From assembly GCA_964495805.1 (NCBI GenBank), contig CAZBWV010000069.1, forward strand, positions 1-22,436: DNA of 22,436 nucleotides, written 5' to 3'. Every line of letters begins with the position of its first letter. The stretch's first letter is position 1. This document shows positions 21,480 to 22,436 of the stretch, one piece after another. The notes under the pieces are model-generated. The model worked only from the letters and a program-made list of their open reading frames with translations. It had not been told where the DNA came from and did no database searches. The stretch is from JALXCH01 sp964495805 (GTDB taxonomy: Bacteria; Calditrichota; Calditrichia; RBG-13-44-9). Both the position numbers and the translations under genes were made by a program.

Positions 21480-22436
21480 TTATTTGCCGTTTTTACCGTT
21501 CCCGCCAGCACGTTCCTCCTGGGGAATGAGTCCCAGCTTCTGCCGCACCAGCTTCTCTATTTTATCCCGAAAATCGGTGTTCTCTTTCAGAAAATTCTTC
21601 ACATTTTCGCGACCCTGTCCCAGACGTTCCTCACCGAAGGAGTACCAGGTACCACTTTTCTGCACAATACCTAATTTCACGGCCAGGTCTAACAGGTCTC
21701 CCTCTCTGGAAATTCCTTCGTTGTACATAATGTCGAATTCACACTCTCTGAAAGGAGGTGCCAGTTTATTTTTGACCACTTTCACGCGGGTACGGTTTCC
21801 AATAGTATGTTCCGAATCCTTAATGGAGGCGATGCGTCGGATGTCCAGTCGGATGGAAGTGTAGAATTTCAAAGCGCGTCCGCCGGTGGTGGTTTCGGGA
21901 TTGCCAAACATGACACCGATTTTCTCGCGCAACTGGTTGATAAAAATGACCGAAGTGTTGGATTTACTTACCGTAGCGGTGAGTTTCCGCAGTGCCTGGG
22001 ACATCAGTCGTGCCTGCAAGCCCACGTGGGAATCGCCCATTTCGCCTTCCAGTTCGGCACGGGGTACCAGTGCGGCGACTGAGTCGATCACAATCACATC
22101 GATAGCCCCACTGCGGACCAGTGTTTCCACAATCTCCAGCGCCTGTTCCCCGGTGTCCGGCTGAGACACCAACAAATTCACCGTATCCACTCCCAACCGT
22201 TTTGCGTAGGTGGGGTCCAGAGCATGTTCGGCATCCACAAATGCGGCCAGCCCGCCCATTTTCTGCGCTTCGGCAATAATATGCAAAGCCAGGGTGGTTT
22301 TACCGGACGATTCCGGTCCGTAAATTTCGATGATGCGGCCACGTGGAATGCCACCGATGCCCAGCGCATAATCCAGCGAAATAGAGCCGGTGGGAATCAC
22401 ATCCACGGTCACTTTGGCCCGATCGCCCAGCCGCAT
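21480..22436 (-). CDS. recA: recombinase RecA, N-terminus beyond the window
   Basis: The visible 318 residues cover most of RecA. Walker A is GPESSGKT, then DAEHALDP, Walker B VIVIDSVAALVP, loop L1 with ELEGEMGDSHVG, and loop L2 with NQLREKIGVMFGNPETTTGG. The C-terminal domain ends in a Gly/Asn/Lys tail. The first visible Met matches the internal IMRLG of full-length RecA, so about 35-40 residues including the true start lie outside the window edge. RecA coats single-stranded DNA, promotes strand exchange and triggers SOS cleavage. It is directly followed by recX. Confidence 0.97.
   Translation of the reverse strand: MRLGDRAKVTVDVIPTGSISLDYALGIGGIPRGRIIEIYGPESSGKTTLALHIIAEAQKMGGLAAFVDAEHALDPTYAKRLGVDTVNLLVSQPDTGEQALEIVETLVRSGAIDVIVIDSVAALVPRAELEGEMGDSHVGLQARLMSQALRKLTATVSKSNTSVIFINQLREKIGVMFGNPETTTGGRALKFYTSIRLDIRRIASIKDSEHTIGNRTRVKVVKNKLAPPFRECEFDIMYNEGISREGDLLDLAVKLGIVQKSGTWYSFGEERLGQGRENVKNFLKENTDFRDKIEKLVRQKLGLIPQEERAGGNGKNGK

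Noticed and set aside
21121..21864. A 247-codon plus-strand open frame opposite recX and recA
   Set aside because: It spans two conserved genes on the other strand; long antisense frames are expected here from codon use.

Overview
The window is a gene-dense stretch of bacterial chromosome with 20 protein-coding genes, short intergenic gaps, and no rRNA, tRNA, CRISPR array or insertion sequence that I could see. It most likely comes from a member of the FCB superphylum (Calditrichota, KSB1 or a related lineage). The best evidence is a secreted beta-propeller protein ending in a type IX secretion-type sorting domain with the NYPNPFNPST motif. Supporting hints are a Bacteroidetes-like TAnnTTTG promoter element and a Thermus-type PyrE. 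This placement is inference; no phylogenetic marker was compared. Most starts chosen here have a clear GGAGG-type ribosome binding site, though several genes have none.

Layout. Positions 1-1389 carry a plus-strand Rossmann protein that resembles cyanobacterial acyl-ACP reductase but appears to lack its catalytic cysteine. It converges on three minus-strand genes: a 2H phosphoesterase (LigT-like), an ALDH7-type (aminoadipate-semialdehyde) dehydrogenase and an NhaC-type Na+/H+ antiporter. Next come the plus-strand seven-bladed propeller with its sorting tail and an MFS exporter of the fosmidomycin-resistance type. Between 8.7 and 11.3 kb are a coiled-coil PD-(D/E)XK protein, a DJ-1/PfpI protein and a small secreted calcium-repeat protein. 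The gaps here hold several strong palindromes and hairpins.

From 22436 down to 11357 all 13 genes run on the minus strand. The first part is housekeeping: recA (cut by the window edge), recX, pyrF, pyrE and a YycJ-like metallo-hydrolase. These are followed by a CaCA-type Na+/Ca2+ exchanger, an HD-domain protein and an RsbU-like phosphatase. The run then enters a compact cluster with its own candidate promoter: an Rrf2-family regulator with three cysteines, a NapH/CcoG-like membrane ferredoxin, a DUF438-hemerythrin-PAS protein, a DUF1858-DUF2249 protein and a SAM methyltransferase.

The Rrf2-to-methyltransferase cluster is the most system-like part of the window. An Fe-S regulator, a di-iron hemerythrin/PAS protein, a membrane Fe-S electron-transfer protein and a DUF2249 protein together suggest a module that senses or handles nitric oxide, oxygen or redox stress. 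The terminal oxidoreductase of such a module is not visible here. The second point of interest is a 120-bp inverted-repeat element at 8698-8817 that contains a nested hairpin and overlaps the end of the MFS gene.
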